Origin: Elusimicrobiaceae bacterium
GTDB taxonomy: Bacteria > Elusimicrobiota > Elusimicrobia > Elusimicrobiales > Elusimicrobiaceae
Direction: 5' to 3'
Assembly: GCA_017546175.1 (NCBI GenBank)
Contig: JAFYXM010000007.1
Span: 186,001-250,000 of the forward strand
DNA length: 64,000 nucleotides
The notes under the pieces are model-generated. The model worked only from the letters and a program-made list of their open reading frames with translations. It did no database searches and was not told the DNA's origin. The first letter of the stretch is position 1; each line of letters opens with the position of its first letter. The position numbers and the translations under genes were made by a program. Below, piece by piece: positions 8,880 through 16,457 of the stretch.

Positions 8880-9548
8880 ATGAATAGAGGACTAAAAGGA
8901 ATAAAATACTTTTTAATATGCGCCGTTTTGATATCGGCGTATTTTTTATGTCCTTCTATGTTGCATGCTCAAAGTTATCGGGTTTATAGACCTTCGCCTG
9001 TAGTAGAGAAAGCAACCCCAACAACCTCTACAAAGCTTACTTTTCTATCTTCTCTTTCTTTGTCTGCATGGTCTTCGGCCTCTTTTGCAGATATTTCGGA
9101 TACCCAAGGAAATGTATTGAGCGAGTATATGACAGGGTTTTCCTTGGCTGGTATGTATAAAACCTCAGAAAACCTATATCTGGGACTAGAATGGGGAAAA
9201 TACGAAAGTAAAGATAGCTCCAATCTATTCATCCCTAAAATGAGCAAAGAGCAAATAGGGGGAATTATCAAATGGGTGTTTACGAGTGATACACAGCCAC
9301 GGATGTATGTGTTGGGCGGTTTTGGACGGATAAAAAATAAGGCACAATTTTCTTTTGAATCAAAAAAAGACGAAAAATATTCAAAATATCTACTTGGCGG
9401 AGTGGGACTGGAATATAAGATTAAGGAGTGGATAAAAGTAGGAGGCGAATATCGCTTAAAATATACTTTTTCTCCTTGGGAAAGCAAATTGCTAAAAGAA
9501 GATCCTTTCCGCCACGAATTTAGCCTTGGGCTTTGGATTGGCTTTTAA
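8880..9548 (+). CDS. small outer-membrane beta-barrel protein
   Basis: 222 residues, function unknown. Signal peptide with cleavage near MLHAQS (about 31), then alternating beta strands like an 8-stranded OmpA/OprF-type barrel, ending in the aromatic Trp-Ile-Gly-Phe typical of outer-membrane proteins recognised by BamA. No clear ribosome-binding site: the stretch before ATG reads AAATCGT. The last codons overlap the convergent TSCPD gene by 4 nt. Confidence 0.65.
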   Translation: MNRGLKGIKYFLICAVLISAYFLCPSMLHAQSYRVYRPSPVVEKATPTTSTKLTFLSSLSLSAWSSASFADISDTQGNVLSEYMTGFSLAGMYKTSENLYLGLEWGKYESKDSSNLFIPKMSKEQIGGIIKWVFTSDTQPRMYVLGGFGRIKNKAQFSFESKKDEKYSKYLLGGVGLEYKIKEWIKVGGEYRLKYTFSPWESKLLKEDPFRHEFSLGLWIGF

Positions 9549-9808
9549 TTTTGTTGTTGCAAAAGAGCTTGTTTGAGGGCCTGCGCGAATTGATCTGCAC
9601 AGGAAGTTCCTTTGCCCCCACAGTCATTGCCGGCTAAAAGGTCGGCTATTTCGGTGGCAGGTTTGCCTTTTACCAGTTTGCTGATAGCCAGCAGGTTGCC
9701 GGCGCAACCGCCTAAAAAGATAACTTGTCTGATTTTGTTTTCTTCGTCCAATTCAAAATAAATTTCTTGGCAACAAACACCGGCTGTCTTGTATTGATAT
9801 GATTTCAT
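9545..9808 (-). CDS. TSCPD-domain protein (TIGR03905-like)
   Basis: 87 residues with four conserved cysteines: the pair in GVCCQE, one in GGCAGN and one in TSCADQ near the C-terminus (the family hallmark TSCPD reads TSCAD). These small proteins resemble a domain of vitamin-B12-dependent ribonucleotide reductases and probably bind metal; their role is unknown. Its promoter is at 9844-9852. Confidence 0.8.
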   Translation of the reverse strand: MKSYQYKTAGVCCQEIYFELDEENKIRQVIFLGGCAGNLLAISKLVKGKPATEIADLLAGNDCGGKGTSCADQFAQALKQALLQQQN

Positions 9809-9843
9809 AAAATTCTTCTTTTTTTCTGTTTAGATCTTATACT

Positions 9844-9852
9844 ATTGTAGCA
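9844..9852 (-). promoter_or_regulatory. extended -10 promoter of TSCPD gene
   Basis: On the minus strand TGC then TACAAT, the same motif as many others here. Confidence 0.5.
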
Positions 9853-10052
9853 AATATGATTCAAAGAGAAAAAACAAGAGGGAAAGCCTGTTTGGGTTTT
9901 AGCTTTAATACATAATTAAAACTTCAGGGAGAGAAGTGTCTTAAAAAACAGGAGTGCTCTTGTAAAAAGGACATATTGAACAGAGAATATAAAAAAAGTA
10001 CCATACAAAGGTGGGGCACTTATTGTCCGCAAATCAAAAACAAGGAGAAACT

Positions 10053-11711
10053 ATGGCAGGTTCTCAAAATTCTAAGATATTGACGGTGATTCAAACAATA
10101 GGACGTTCGTTTTTTCTTCCGATTTCCATTTTGCCCGTAGCGGGATTATTGTTGGGGATCGGAGCATCTTTTTCTAATTTGACTACTGTTCAGCAATATG
10201 GATTAGAAGGAATTATGGGCAGCGGCACCTTGCTGCATCATGCGTTTTTATTGATGAGCGCAGTGGGAAGCGTGATCTTTGCCAATTTGCCTTTATTATT
10301 TGCGTTGGCGGTAGCTTTGGGCATGGCCAAAGAAGAAAAAGCAGTGGCTGTATTATCTGCCGCACTTTCGTTTATTGTATTGCATAAAACGATATCGGAA
10401 TTATTATTATTCTCCGGGCAAGTTTTACCTAACGGCGAAACCGCTCCGAACGTAATTGCCGGCACCATCGGTACTACGTTGGGTATGCCTTCTCTTGAAA
10501 TGGGCATTTTTGGCGGTATCTTGGTGGGCTTATTGGTGGCATTGTTGCACAACCGCTTTTATAAAGTAGAGCTTCCGACGGTATTTTCATTTTTCGGCGG
10601 TGTTCGTTTTGTGCCGATTATCTGCACCTTGGCTTCTATCCTGTTAGGGGTTGCCTGTTTCTTTGTATGGCCGCCGATACAAAAATTGATTTTAGCCAGC
10701 GGACAATTGGTGGTTAAATCGGGCCTGTATGGTACATTTATTTTTGGTTTTATGGAACGGGCTTTGATTCCGTTCGGATTGCATCATGTGTTCTATATGC
10801 CGTTTTGGCAGTCTGCCTTAGGTGGTGCGATGAGTATTGACGGCACTATGTATTATGGCGCGCAAAATATCTTCTTTGCGCAATTGGCTTCCCCCAATAC
10901 GCAGCACTTTGCCATTGAGGCGGCCCGCTTTATGACCGGCAAATACGCCATTATGATGGGTGGTTTGTTGGGGGCTGCATTAGCCATGTACACCACCGCT
11001 AAACCGGCCAAACAAAAAATAGTGGGCGGCTTATTGCTCTCAGCGGCATTAACCTCCTTCTTAACCGGTATTACCGAACCGATTGAATTTACCTTTTTGT
11101 TTGTGGCACCGTTACTTTACATTGTGCATTGTGCCTTTGCCGGCTTGTCCTTTGTGCTGATGCACGTGTTAAAAATTACAATCGGCACCACTTTCTCTTG
11201 CGGATTGATTGATTTTGTACTCTACGGTGTTTTGCAAGGTAATGCCAAAACGAATTGGATGCTCTTGCTGCCTATCTTTGTAATTTACTTTGTGGTGTAT
11301 TACTACTTATTCCGTTGGGTAATTTTGAAGTGGAATTTGCAAACTCCGGGCCGCGAGGATGATGCTCAAGAAACCAAACTTTACTCCAAAGCCGATTACC
11401 AAGCTAAGCAGGCTCAAGAGGAAAAGAAGGAGAAGACAACCTCTGCGGAAGTTTTTGAAGTAGATGAACAGATGGAAGCAATCATCGCTGGTTTGGGTGG
11501 TGTGGACAATATGGGAAGTCTTGAATGTTGTGCCACTCGCTTGCGTCTTAACGTGCAAGACACTACTAAAATTGATAAGGCCCTGCTTAAACAGGCCGGC
11601 GGACTGGGTACGATTGTGAACGGAAACGCCGTGCAAGTGGTGTTCGGGCCGACCGTCAGCACGATTAAACCCAAACTACAACGCTACGTGGACCTGAAAC
11701 GCCAGGCCTAA
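10053..11711 (+). CDS. PTS permease, glucose family, EIICB
   Basis: 552 residues. The N-terminal EIIC domain (about 1-400) has about ten membrane helices and motifs PFGLHHVFYMPFW and TGITEPIEF, which mark the glucose/maltose/N-acetylglucosamine family. A linker near 410-450 carries PGRED and is charged. The C-terminal EIIB domain holds the phospho-cysteine motif CCATRLRL, with Cys-Cys where most have Cys-Val or Cys-Ile. No EIIA domain is fused or nearby, so it must borrow EIIA-Glc, EI and HPr from elsewhere. The start is set by AAGGAGAAACTATG; an in-frame ATG 42 nt upstream lacks a site. Sugar not decidable. Confidence 0.9.
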   Translation: MAGSQNSKILTVIQTIGRSFFLPISILPVAGLLLGIGASFSNLTTVQQYGLEGIMGSGTLLHHAFLLMSAVGSVIFANLPLLFALAVALGMAKEEKAVAVLSAALSFIVLHKTISELLLFSGQVLPNGETAPNVIAGTIGTTLGMPSLEMGIFGGILVGLLVALLHNRFYKVELPTVFSFFGGVRFVPIICTLASILLGVACFFVWPPIQKLILASGQLVVKSGLYGTFIFGFMERALIPFGLHHVFYMPFWQSALGGAMSIDGTMYYGAQNIFFAQLASPNTQHFAIEAARFMTGKYAIMMGGLLGAALAMYTTAKPAKQKIVGGLLLSAALTSFLTGITEPIEFTFLFVAPLLYIVHCAFAGLSFVLMHVLKITIGTTFSCGLIDFVLYGVLQGNAKTNWMLLLPIFVIYFVVYYYLFRWVILKWNLQTPGREDDAQETKLYSKADYQAKQAQEEKKEKTTSAEVFEVDEQMEAIIAGLGGVDNMGSLECCATRLRLNVQDTTKIDKALLKQAGGLGTIVNGNAVQVVFGPTVSTIKPKLQRYVDLKRQA

Positions 11712-11727
11712 AACAGAAGAGACTTTG

Positions 11728-11766
11728 GTTTAAACCCCCTTCAAATGATTATTGAAGGGGGTTTAA
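11728..11766 (+). terminator. terminator of PTS gene
   Basis: AAACCCCCTTCAA / TTGAAGGGGGTTT, a 13-bp stem followed by TTTAAATTT-like sequence. Confidence 0.8.
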
Positions 11767-11776
11767 ATTTGAAAGA

Positions 11777-11815
11777 CATAAAAAAATCCCCAGAACTAAA
11801 AAGTTCTAAGGATTC
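11777..11815 (-). terminator. orphan minus-strand terminator
   Basis: On the minus strand AATCCTTAGAACT pairs with AGTTCTGGGGATT (13 bp, two G-T) and is followed by seven T. No intact minus-strand gene precedes it. Confidence 0.65.
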
Positions 11816-12146
11816 AATAAGGGGCACTTTGATAGATAAAATCTATAATTATTTTACTTCTAAGTTATATTCTCCTTTCGTTTTTATTGAAAAAGATACA
11901 AAGTTTAGAAGGATTTTACTGTTCAACCTTATAAATAATGACCGCAGTATTTAAAAAGTAAATATAATAATTAAGATGCTGCAAATGTTACAGTAAAAGA
12001 TACGGCCCTTTTTGATAGAGCATCTGTTGCTATATTTGAGATAAAATATATTTGTTTTATCCATATATTGGATTAATAAAGATTTGTATAACTTCTAAAA
12101 CTCCCACTCTGTATGAGAAGATAAATAGATAAAGAGGAAAATTTTG
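11816..12146. other. AT-rich stretch without a convincing gene
   Basis: I see no supported gene. On the minus strand an AAAGGAGAA ribosome-binding-like site (near 11880) is not followed by a start codon, and a terminator lies just beyond, which suggests a decayed minus-strand gene. The right end holds the leader of the next gene, with AGAGGA at 12133-12138. It marks the left margin of the accessory island. Confidence 0.4.
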
Positions 12147-12707
12147 ATGAAAGTTTTGTATATAAATGCGTGTGTCAGAAAAAATTCAAGAACAAATGAA
12201 TTAGCACAATATGCCTTGAGTAAATTTAAAGATGAAATAGAAGAAATTAACCTGAATGCGGAAAAAATACTTCCGTTGGATGACGAACGGTTGTTTCTAA
12301 GGGACAATTTAATTCAAAACAAAAATTACAACCATCCTATTTTTGATTATGCCAAGCAATTTTCTAAAGCGGATCTGATTCTAATAGCAGCTCCCTATTG
12401 GGATTTGTCTTTTCCGGCAATTTTGAAAACTTATTTTGAAAATATAGCGGTTTCCGGAATAACATTTTATTATTCAGAAAAAGGCTATCCTGTATCTTTA
12501 TGTAAAGCAAAAAAATTAATTTATATAACTACATCTGGCGGACCTATTGTTTCAGATGAATATGGTTTCGGATATGTGAAAGCTTTGGCTAAAAATTTTT
12601 ATGGAATAACAGATATTAGCTATGTTAAGGCAGAAGGACTTGATATTTGGGGAGCAAATATTCCAGAAATACTGGAAAAAACTAAACAGCAAATTAGCAA
12701 AATATAA
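12147..12707 (+). CDS. flavodoxin-fold NAD(P)H-dependent oxidoreductase
   Basis: 186 residues of the Flavodoxin_2 family (quinone reductase / FMN-dependent azoreductase group). The N-terminus MKVLYINACVRKNSRTNELA matches the FMN phosphate loop; APYWDLSFPAILKTYFE near residue 85 and TTSGGPI near 130 match flavin-contacting segments. It probably reduces quinones or azo compounds using NAD(P)H; the substrate is unknown. ATG at 12147 chosen because AGAGGA lies 8 nt before it. Codon use is AT-rich compared with genes left of 11.7 kb, consistent with acquisition. Confidence 0.85.
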   Translation: MKVLYINACVRKNSRTNELAQYALSKFKDEIEEINLNAEKILPLDDERLFLRDNLIQNKNYNHPIFDYAKQFSKADLILIAAPYWDLSFPAILKTYFENIAVSGITFYYSEKGYPVSLCKAKKLIYITTSGGPIVSDEYGFGYVKALAKNFYGITDISYVKAEGLDIWGANIPEILEKTKQQISKI

Positions 12708-12742
12708 CAAAAAAGCCTTTCTTTTAAGAAAGGCTTTTATTA
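12708..12742 (+). terminator. terminator of oxidoreductase gene
   Basis: AAAAGCCTTTCTT / AAGAAAGGCTTTT, 13-bp stem followed by ATTATT. Confidence 0.85.
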
Positions 12743-12744
12743 TC

Positions 12745-12777
12745 TAAAGAAAACCCTTCCAACTGATGTTGGAAGGG
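12745..12777 (-). terminator. minus-strand terminator-like hairpin
   Basis: Perfect 10-bp stem CCCTTCCAAC / GTTGGAAGGG with a 4-nt loop; on the minus strand TTTTCTTT follows. It could end read-through from the island genes. Confidence 0.5.
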
Positions 12778-12939
12778 CCTAATAGTTCAGTATGGGGTAG
12801 CTTAGTGGAGTATATTTATGATTATTTTTCCACTAATATTATTTATTGGGAAGCCCTGCTTGTACGACGTGAAAAAGTGATGAGAAATGGAACAAAAGGT
12901 CCATCTTATGATTTTTTGACAATGGCTCTTGAGCGCTAA
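12766..12939 (+). pseudogene. 57-codon open frame, probable 3' remnant of a lost gene
   Basis: An open frame of 57 codons ends with TAA at 12939. From about codon 9 (VWGSLVEYIYDYF) to the end (FLTMALER) it reads like real protein, mixed hydrophobic and charged. The only ATG lies inside the preceding hairpin and has no ribosome-binding site, so I take it as the tail of a truncated gene. No family recognised. A genuine small protein is the less likely alternative. Confidence 0.35.
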
Positions 12940-13032
12940 TTTTTGCCTTCCGCTAGAACTTTTAGCCAGTTTTGCTAGAACTAGCATCTAAGGCCCTATA
13001 TTATATGAGAATGAGTAAATATAACCTTCCTG
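12940..13032. repeat. two GCTAGAAC-containing short repeats
   Basis: GCTAGAACTTTTAGC (12952-12966) and TTTTGCTAGAACTAGC (12970-12985). The 13-mer TTTTGCTAGAACT recurs in inverted orientation at 20195-20207, beside tRNA-His, so the pair flanks the island. Part of the match resembles the common promoter motif TTGCTAGAAT, so chance is possible. Confidence 0.35.
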
Positions 13033-13083
13033 TATAATGTTTAATAAGAATATAGGTCAGAAATTACGAAAAAAGGAGTAATT

Positions 13084-13202
13084 ATGTAAAAAACGATAAA
13101 ATTCTAGCCGCCAATAGTGGTTATGTTCCGCTTGCCAAAAAGACGGAAAATAGGCGAAAGTACGCCGAAGGACATTATCAGATAAGAAAAATAAAAATCT
13201 AA
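13084..13202 (+). pseudogene. small gene with start codon followed at once by stop; frame broken
   Basis: TATAAT (13033-13038) and a strong site AAAAGGAG (13071-13078) lead, after 5 nt, to ATG (13084), but the next codon is TAA. In the frame one base away, a run of about 38 codons follows without a stop (KNDKILAANSGYVPLAKK, then a basic tail) to TAA at 13202. One missing base after ATG would restore a 39-residue protein. So this is either a recent frameshift in a small basic protein, or a deliberate start-stop element. Function unknown. Confidence 0.45.
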
Positions 13203-13210
13203 CTTTAAGA

Positions 13211-13285
13211 AAAAAGCCCTAGTTGGAAAAATTTTTCAGAAATTTTACCCAAAAAGCCCCTATTAAAAATTTTTTCAGATTTTTA
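13211..13285. repeat. two imperfect direct repeats of about 36 bp, each terminator-like on the minus strand
   Basis: Copies at 13211-13246 and 13251-13285 share AAAAAGCCC, then an A/T core with TTTTTCAGA. Period is 40 bp. On the minus strand each copy resembles a hairpin followed by GGGCTTTTT, so a tandem terminator is possible. Confidence 0.4.
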
Positions 13286-13326
13286 GGGACTTTTCTCTAT
13301 ATATGTATATGATTTGCTTTGCGAAT

Positions 13327-13362
13327 GGGGAAAATGCTTTCCCCGACACCTTTTTGTCGGGG
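13327..13362. other. two mutually exclusive hairpins
   Basis: GGGGAAA (13327-13333) pairs with TTTCCCC (13338-13344); CCCCGACA (13341-13348) pairs with TGTCGGGG (13355-13362). They share CCCC 13341-13344, so only one can form at a time. No gene follows on the plus strand, so a switch has nothing to control there. Confidence 0.4.
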
Positions 13363-13380
13363 AATTGAGCACTTTTTATT

Positions 13381-13526
13381 TTAAAACCTTTTGGGCAGGA
13401 AAGAATATAACCTCTTTACCTGTTCATCAGCCAAAAGCAAAGAATCCCGCCTTAATGCTTCAAATTTAGGGGTATGTCCACATTAGGCAGATATAGCCCT
13501 GTATGTAGTAGCCACGCTACGATATT
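13381..13526 (-). pseudogene. decayed gene end, minus strand
   Basis: A frame reading VAWLLHTGLYLPNVDIP joins, after a one-base shift near 13474, a second frame reading KFEALRRDSLLLADEQVKRL and ends in TAA at 13381. Together they look like the C-terminus of a lost protein. No start or ribosome-binding site. No family recognised. Confidence 0.45.
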
Positions 13527-13557
13527 TTAAATGGATTTATTATTGTGCTCCTAGTCA

Positions 13558-14349
13558 TTACTTCTTAAAACAACTCCAAATAGAATCCACGTAATCGCCT
13601 TTGCTTTCTTCTTTTTGAAACCATTTTTGATACCAGGTCTTTTGAAATGCTTGCGGGTTTTGTAAATAAATATCTAAACTAGCCCACCTATCTTGTTCCA
13701 TCCAAAAATCAAAAAATGAGGGGCAGATTTCTATTTTATATTTTTCCATTGTAAAACTGGGGCGCAATTTTATCGTACAACTACTGCGTTTTAATAATTC
13801 TGCCACAAAGGATAGTACGTGCTTATGGCTATAGTGTGCCCGTAAATAAATAACATCTTTACGTGCTTGGGCTGCCAGCACGTTAATTTTCCACGTAGCG
13901 TCTTGTGCGGGAACGAGCGGATAAGAGCCAAACTGCGTAGTAATACTTTTAATAGCACGGGTAGGCAAGGCATAGGGGCCGTCTTTTAAATCTTCCGTCT
14001 TAAATCCTTCCGTTATTTTGTAGCGTTTATCGCTTACGTGATTACTAAAAGGCGTGTGAATAGAATATTCAATTTCTTTATCCCGAAACGGCATATAACT
14101 TACCAGTTTATCTACTCGCTTAAACAAGTTGTTAAACCACGGATGCACGTTAATTTTACCAGGGACCCATACTGTATGTTGTGGCGGCACAGCAGTGCGG
14201 TGTTCTTTGAATTTCTTGCGTTGTACGAGTGGATCTTGTTCCGTAATATGATAGGGGCTCTCCACCGCGGTACGGTAGAGGAGAGTGTCTCCCTCATAAA
14301 AAGAGACATAACTTCTTTGTTCATCCACAGATACTTTTACTTGATACAT
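13558..14349 (-). CDS. uncharacterised island protein
   Basis: 263 residues, not recognised. Basic, rich in Tyr, Phe, Trp and His, without signal peptide or membrane helix, so probably cytoplasmic. The N-terminal 60 residues look beta-rich; the C-terminal part has several Trp residues (FFDFWMEQDRW near 220). Start set by AGGAGG 4 nt before the ATG at 14349; a GTG 30 nt upstream lacks a site. It has its own -10 (14369-14374), so it is not simply the last gene of the ClpX-like operon, although it lies on the same strand. Confidence 0.7.
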   Translation of the reverse strand: MYQVKVSVDEQRSYVSFYEGDTLLYRTAVESPYHITEQDPLVQRKKFKEHRTAVPPQHTVWVPGKINVHPWFNNLFKRVDKLVSYMPFRDKEIEYSIHTPFSNHVSDKRYKITEGFKTEDLKDGPYALPTRAIKSITTQFGSYPLVPAQDATWKINVLAAQARKDVIYLRAHYSHKHVLSFVAELLKRSSCTIKLRPSFTMEKYKIEICPSFFDFWMEQDRWASLDIYLQNPQAFQKTWYQKWFQKEESKGDYVDSIWSCFKK

Positions 14350-14353
14350 AGTT

Positions 14354-14374
14354 CCTCCTAAATCCTGTATTATA
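14354..14374 (-). promoter_or_regulatory. -10 box and ribosome-binding site of 263-residue protein
   Basis: TATAAT at 14369-14374 and AGGAGG at 14354-14359, minus strand. The 14380-14546 stretch upstream holds no gene I can support. Confidence 0.55.
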
Positions 14375-14546
14375 ATCACTAATATTCACTTGGCAACATT
14401 AAAATATTGTCTGTTAAGTAGAACTTCCAATCCCATTAGACAGATCTGTGAAGGGTCTTGTACGGGTTAAAAGTTGCTTTCCATTCCCATCTTCTACTAG
14501 TATATTTGTTATAGTTTTCTCACTTATTTGATAAATAATTCTCTCA

Positions 14547-15019
14547 TCATATTGCATCAAGAGTTTCATCTAGTATTTGCGTAAAGGCACGACCTGTCGT
14601 AACACCAACTTTATCAAGCAAGTAGAACATACCATCGGAATACTCCTTACATTCTTTTTGTAGCGTATCTTCAGGGGACTCGTAAGGTTTCCGCTTCTTG
14701 TACGGTTTCTTCAAGTCACCGACAGATGATGGGTTTTAATTTTTTCCATTCTTCCCACCAAAATAAAGTGGGAAGTATATCTGGTTCGGACATATGCAAA
14801 GTTAGGAATTTCTCTAATTGTGTGTCAGATAGATTGCCGGCTTGTTGCAACCGTTTTTTAAGATTCTCAAAGCAAACAGGCATTTCCAAGGATACCAAAG
14901 GAAACGGTCCATGGTGATAGTAAAAAGTGATAAAAGTTTTTTTAGGGCATACCCGAATATTCAACTGGTACCGTTTGTATTGGCGGGGGGGAAGCCTCTA
15001 AATGGAAAAGTCTTTTCAT
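14547..15019 (-). pseudogene. frameshifted gene, fourth full-size position of the island operon
   Basis: ATG at 15019 lies 3 nt after the stop of the preceding gene and uses its GAGAGG as ribosome-binding site. It reads 25 codons (MKRLFHLEASPPP...) to a TAA, passing a run of seven C. One base away, the frame then stays open from before the break to 14716 (KKTFITFYYHHGPFPLV... ending KLKPIICR). A third frame continues from 14735 to TGA at 14547 (SVGDLKKPYKKRK ... GRAFTQILDETLDAI). Joined by two one-base shifts this is a protein of about 155 residues. The C7 and A7 runs are likely slip sites. No family recognised. Phase variation or sequencing error are alternatives to decay. Confidence 0.55.
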
Positions 15020-15022
15020 ACA

Positions 15023-15916
15023 CTACCTCTCATAAGTTTCCAGTTCCAATTCGGCTTTTTCCAATTTCAGTTCTAAAATGCTGATTTGGTGCTTGTTCCT
15101 TTCTAACTGCAGTTCCTTTTCTTGCAGATCTTTAATAAGAGTGGCCTGCTCTATTGCAAAATCATGTTTTTGCTCTTCCAATGCGGCCTCTAAAATGGCT
15201 TTACTCTTTTTTGCTTCTTTTTGATACATATTTTGATAATCTTTTATCTCTGAATCCTGAAAAATTTGTGCAATTAACGCCAGCACTCCATATACGGCAA
15301 AACCTACAATAACCAAAGAAATAAGTATAGACATATTAGCCTCCCAGCTATCGTTAAAATTTATGTAATCAATAGAAAAATAATAGAACGGACTATCTTT
15401 TCCCTGAAAGAAGTAAATGTTACCCCACCACACTATGAGCATAGGGATATACAAAAACTTAAATCCTAGAAATCCAAGGACTCCTCCGAATATTCCTTTG
15501 ATAACTCTTTCCGATGTTTCAAGAGGAGTTCTGCCTGTTTCATAGAAGTTCTTTCTCTCTTTGGCAAAGGCAAACACTTCCTCTTTGGAAAATCCATTAT
15601 ACGAGCCGGACGATTGGGAGGACTGGATAGCGTAAGACGTGGAAATGGGAGTTGTGATTTCCTTCCCTCCATAATCTATTACTTTAACGCTTATATCTTG
15701 CCCATCACGGGTATGCCCCCAATGTACTTGTGCGCGCCAAATGTCATTTTCATCTTCCCATAGATGAAGGCCCGCCTCTTGCCCCCGATACTCAAAGGTA
15801 AGCCAATCGTCGTCAAACATATCGTAAAAGCCTTGGCTTTCATTATCGCAGAACAATTCAAACTGGTCCTTTTCCAAGAAACAGGTAATTCTTACGTTAG
15901 GCCTTATTTTTACCAT
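15023..15916 (-). CDS. two-pass membrane protein with C-terminal coiled coil
   Basis: 297 residues, not recognised. The first 110 residues look beta-rich and soluble (several Trp and acidic residues), then a Ser-rich linker, two hydrophobic segments (about 138-168 and 195-222), and a C-terminal coiled coil rich in Glu, Lys and Gln (about 228-297). Both ends should face the cytoplasm if the two segments are a hairpin. Good site AAGGAGAA 5 nt before ATG. Third full-size gene of the island operon, 13 nt after its neighbour. It could anchor the ClpX-like ATPase at the membrane, which is a guess from context. Confidence 0.75.
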   Translation of the reverse strand: MVKIRPNVRITCFLEKDQFELFCDNESQGFYDMFDDDWLTFEYRGQEAGLHLWEDENDIWRAQVHWGHTRDGQDISVKVIDYGGKEITTPISTSYAIQSSQSSGSYNGFSKEEVFAFAKERKNFYETGRTPLETSERVIKGIFGGVLGFLGFKFLYIPMLIVWWGNIYFFQGKDSPFYYFSIDYINFNDSWEANMSILISLVIVGFAVYGVLALIAQIFQDSEIKDYQNMYQKEAKKSKAILEAALEEQKHDFAIEQATLIKDLQEKELQLERNKHQISILELKLEKAELELETYER

Positions 15917-15929
15917 AGAATTCTCCTTT

Positions 15930-16448
15930 TTAATTTACTTTAGGCAGTACGCCTAAAAATTGTTTCACATATATAAAATGCCGATTCAGGAAAATACTGC
16001 GCTTATTGTATTGCAGCACGTCCCCTATCTGGTACACTTCTTGCGGCACCTTAAAGAGCGTGTCCAATTCTTCTTGCGAGAATATAGTCTTACCTCTGTC
16101 TAAATACGTTTCCATACGGTTATCCCACCAACTGCCATCTGTGGCTGTTTTGGCAAGTAGCCGTAGAAGTAAGAATAACTGCACCTCGCTACAAGCATTG
16201 GCCTTGATAAACACCGCCAGAGCCAAATGCTGGCTATTTTCGTGCTTGAGGTTTGTAACAATGTTCCAAAAGTACTCTTTATAGCCGTTAGCAGCCCAAG
16301 GACCGTGCTCTAGGTCTATCCACTCGGCACACGCCGAAAACAATTCCTGCGTGGTTTTGTAGCCATTTACGGGCAAATAGGAAAGAATTGCCTTGCGTTG
16401 TTCTTCCAACCCTTCTAGGAACTGCGATAATTGTATGTGTATGTTCAT
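15930..16448 (-). CDS. free-standing copy of the ATPase N-terminal domain
   Basis: 172 residues, soluble, unknown. Residues about 55-168 align with residues 36-142 of the next-upstream ATPase: YKEYFWNI with YRESFQKI, VFIKANACSEVQLFLLLRLL with GFIQKNKLSQAEVWLLLRVS, and IFLNRHFIYV with ELKRNLFIIP. It thus looks like a duplicate of that domain without the ATPase motor, perhaps an adaptor or competitor. The ribosome-binding site TAAGGAG overlaps the ATPase stop codon, 9 nt gap, so translation is coupled. Confidence 0.75.
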   Translation of the reverse strand: MNIHIQLSQFLEGLEEQRKAILSYLPVNGYKTTQELFSACAEWIDLEHGPWAANGYKEYFWNIVTNLKHENSQHLALAVFIKANACSEVQLFLLLRLLAKTATDGSWWDNRMETYLDRGKTIFSQEELDTLFKVPQEVYQIGDVLQYNKRSIFLNRHFIYVKQFLGVLPKVN

Positions 16449-16457
16449 TATTGCTCC

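Noticed and set aside
11745-11954. 69-codon plus-strand frame after the PTS gene
   Set aside because: Starts inside the PTS terminator, has no ribosome-binding site, and overlaps a minus-strand terminator.
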